Shown here: one piece after another, positions 6,271 through 6,509 of the stretch
Position numbering within the stretch: position 1 is the first letter of the stretch
Layout of the letters: the number at the start of each line of letters is the position of its first letter
From: an uncultured Bacilli bacterium
GTDB lineage: Bacteria; Bacillota_I; Bacilli_A; RF39; UBA660
DNA: 6,509 bases
Assembly (NCBI GenBank): GCA_944364705.1
Contig: CALVWH010000143.1
Location: forward strand, 1-6,509
Reading direction: 5' to 3'
Notes under the pieces: generated by a model
What the model was told of the DNA's origin: nothing
Database searches by the model: none
Seen by the model: only the letters and a program-made list of their open reading frames with translations
Position numbers and translations under genes: made by a program

Positions 6271-6285
6271 ACATTAAATTAATGT
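6271..6285 (+). promoter_or_regulatory. Palindrome overlapping the LRR gene promoter, possible operator
   Basis: ACATTA-AAT-TAATGT is a perfect 6-bp inverted repeat with a 3-base centre. Its right end supplies the TGT of the extended -10 element at 6283-6291, so a bound protein would block polymerase. It is A/T-rich and may be chance. Confidence 0.25.
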
Positions 6286-6291
6286 TATAAT
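6283..6291 (+). promoter_or_regulatory. Extended -10 promoter of the LRR gene
   Basis: TGTTATAAT is a perfect TGnTATAAT element 26 bases before the GTG start codon. No good -35 box is present at the usual spacing, which extended -10 promoters tolerate. It follows directly on the terminator at 6238-6262, so this gene is a separate transcription unit. Confidence 0.55.
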
Positions 6292-6317
6292 TATTTATAG
6301 AAAGTAAGGTGTGTTTG

Positions 6318-6509
6318 GTGGAAACTATCATTAATATAAAAAATGAAAATTTGGCTGATTATATCATGTTTAAACTAGATAAAGTTGATAATGGGTTTAC
6401 GGAAGAAGAATTAGATAAAATAACAGAAGTAGTTATTGATTATAATAATGAAACAGATAGTTGTTTTGTTTTTTTAGAAGAGTTATCAAAATTGAAAAAC
6501 TTAAAAACG
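6318..6509 (+). CDS. Leucine-rich-repeat protein, N-terminal 64 residues (partial)
   Basis: The gene runs off the right edge. GTG at 6318 is taken as start because AAGGTG at 6306-6311 lies six bases upstream; an in-frame TTG one codon earlier is too close to that site. The N-terminus is soluble, with no signal peptide, and contains a helix (FTEEELDKI) followed by a strand (VVIDYN). The last residues, FLEELSKLKNLK, have the Leu spacing of the start of a leucine-rich-repeat array, in which units of 20-24 residues form a curved binding surface. In low-GC gut Bacillota such cytoplasmic LRR proteins are common and mostly of unknown role. The repeat call rests on one partial unit. Confidence 0.6.
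   Translation, partial: METIINIKNENLADYIMFKLDKVDNGFTEEELDKITEVVIDYNNETDSCFVFLEELSKLKNLKT

Overview
The window comes from a very AT-rich bacterium (roughly 25-30% G+C by eye) with strong AGGAGG-type ribosome binding sites, TGnTATAAT-like promoters and A/T-ending codons. This fits a low-GC Bacillota/Bacilli member, plausibly one of the uncultured gut Bacilli or Erysipelotrichales-like lineages; that assignment is inference from composition and gene style only. All nine tryptophans in the four complete genes are TGG, so the standard bacterial code is more likely than a Mycoplasma-type code in which TGA means Trp.

Layout. Bases 1-160 are a leader with a possible terminator of an upstream gene. 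161-2143 encodes a large WG-like repeat protein. 2145-2387 is not empty: two reading frames joined by a shift carry the decayed 3' end of another gene, whose last part resembles the C-terminus of Shedu (SduA/DUF4263-type) nucleases. 2422-3489 encodes a transglutaminase-like protein with a complete Cys-His-Asp triad. The 540-base gap at 3490-4029 holds a bidirectional stem-loop, two minus-strand terminators, and upstream of them on the minus strand a promoter, so the gap probably encodes a small RNA of about 100 nt transcribed leftward. 4030-4362 (110 aa, unknown) and 4355-6088 (577 aa, HExxH zinc metallopeptidase) overlap by 8 bases and form a translationally coupled pair. A terminator at 6238-6262 ends this pair, and an extended -10 promoter then drives a leucine-rich-repeat gene that runs off the window.

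How they work together. The protein genes share no obvious pathway. They look like an accessory stretch of fast-evolving single-gene units, each with its own promoter and terminator, plus one two-gene unit. The least ordinary points are the candidate small RNA, the in-frame continuation of coding-like sequence past the TGA of the metallopeptidase, the Shedu-like gene remnant, and the coupled pair. I saw no CRISPR array, no intact insertion sequence, and no tRNA or rRNA gene.
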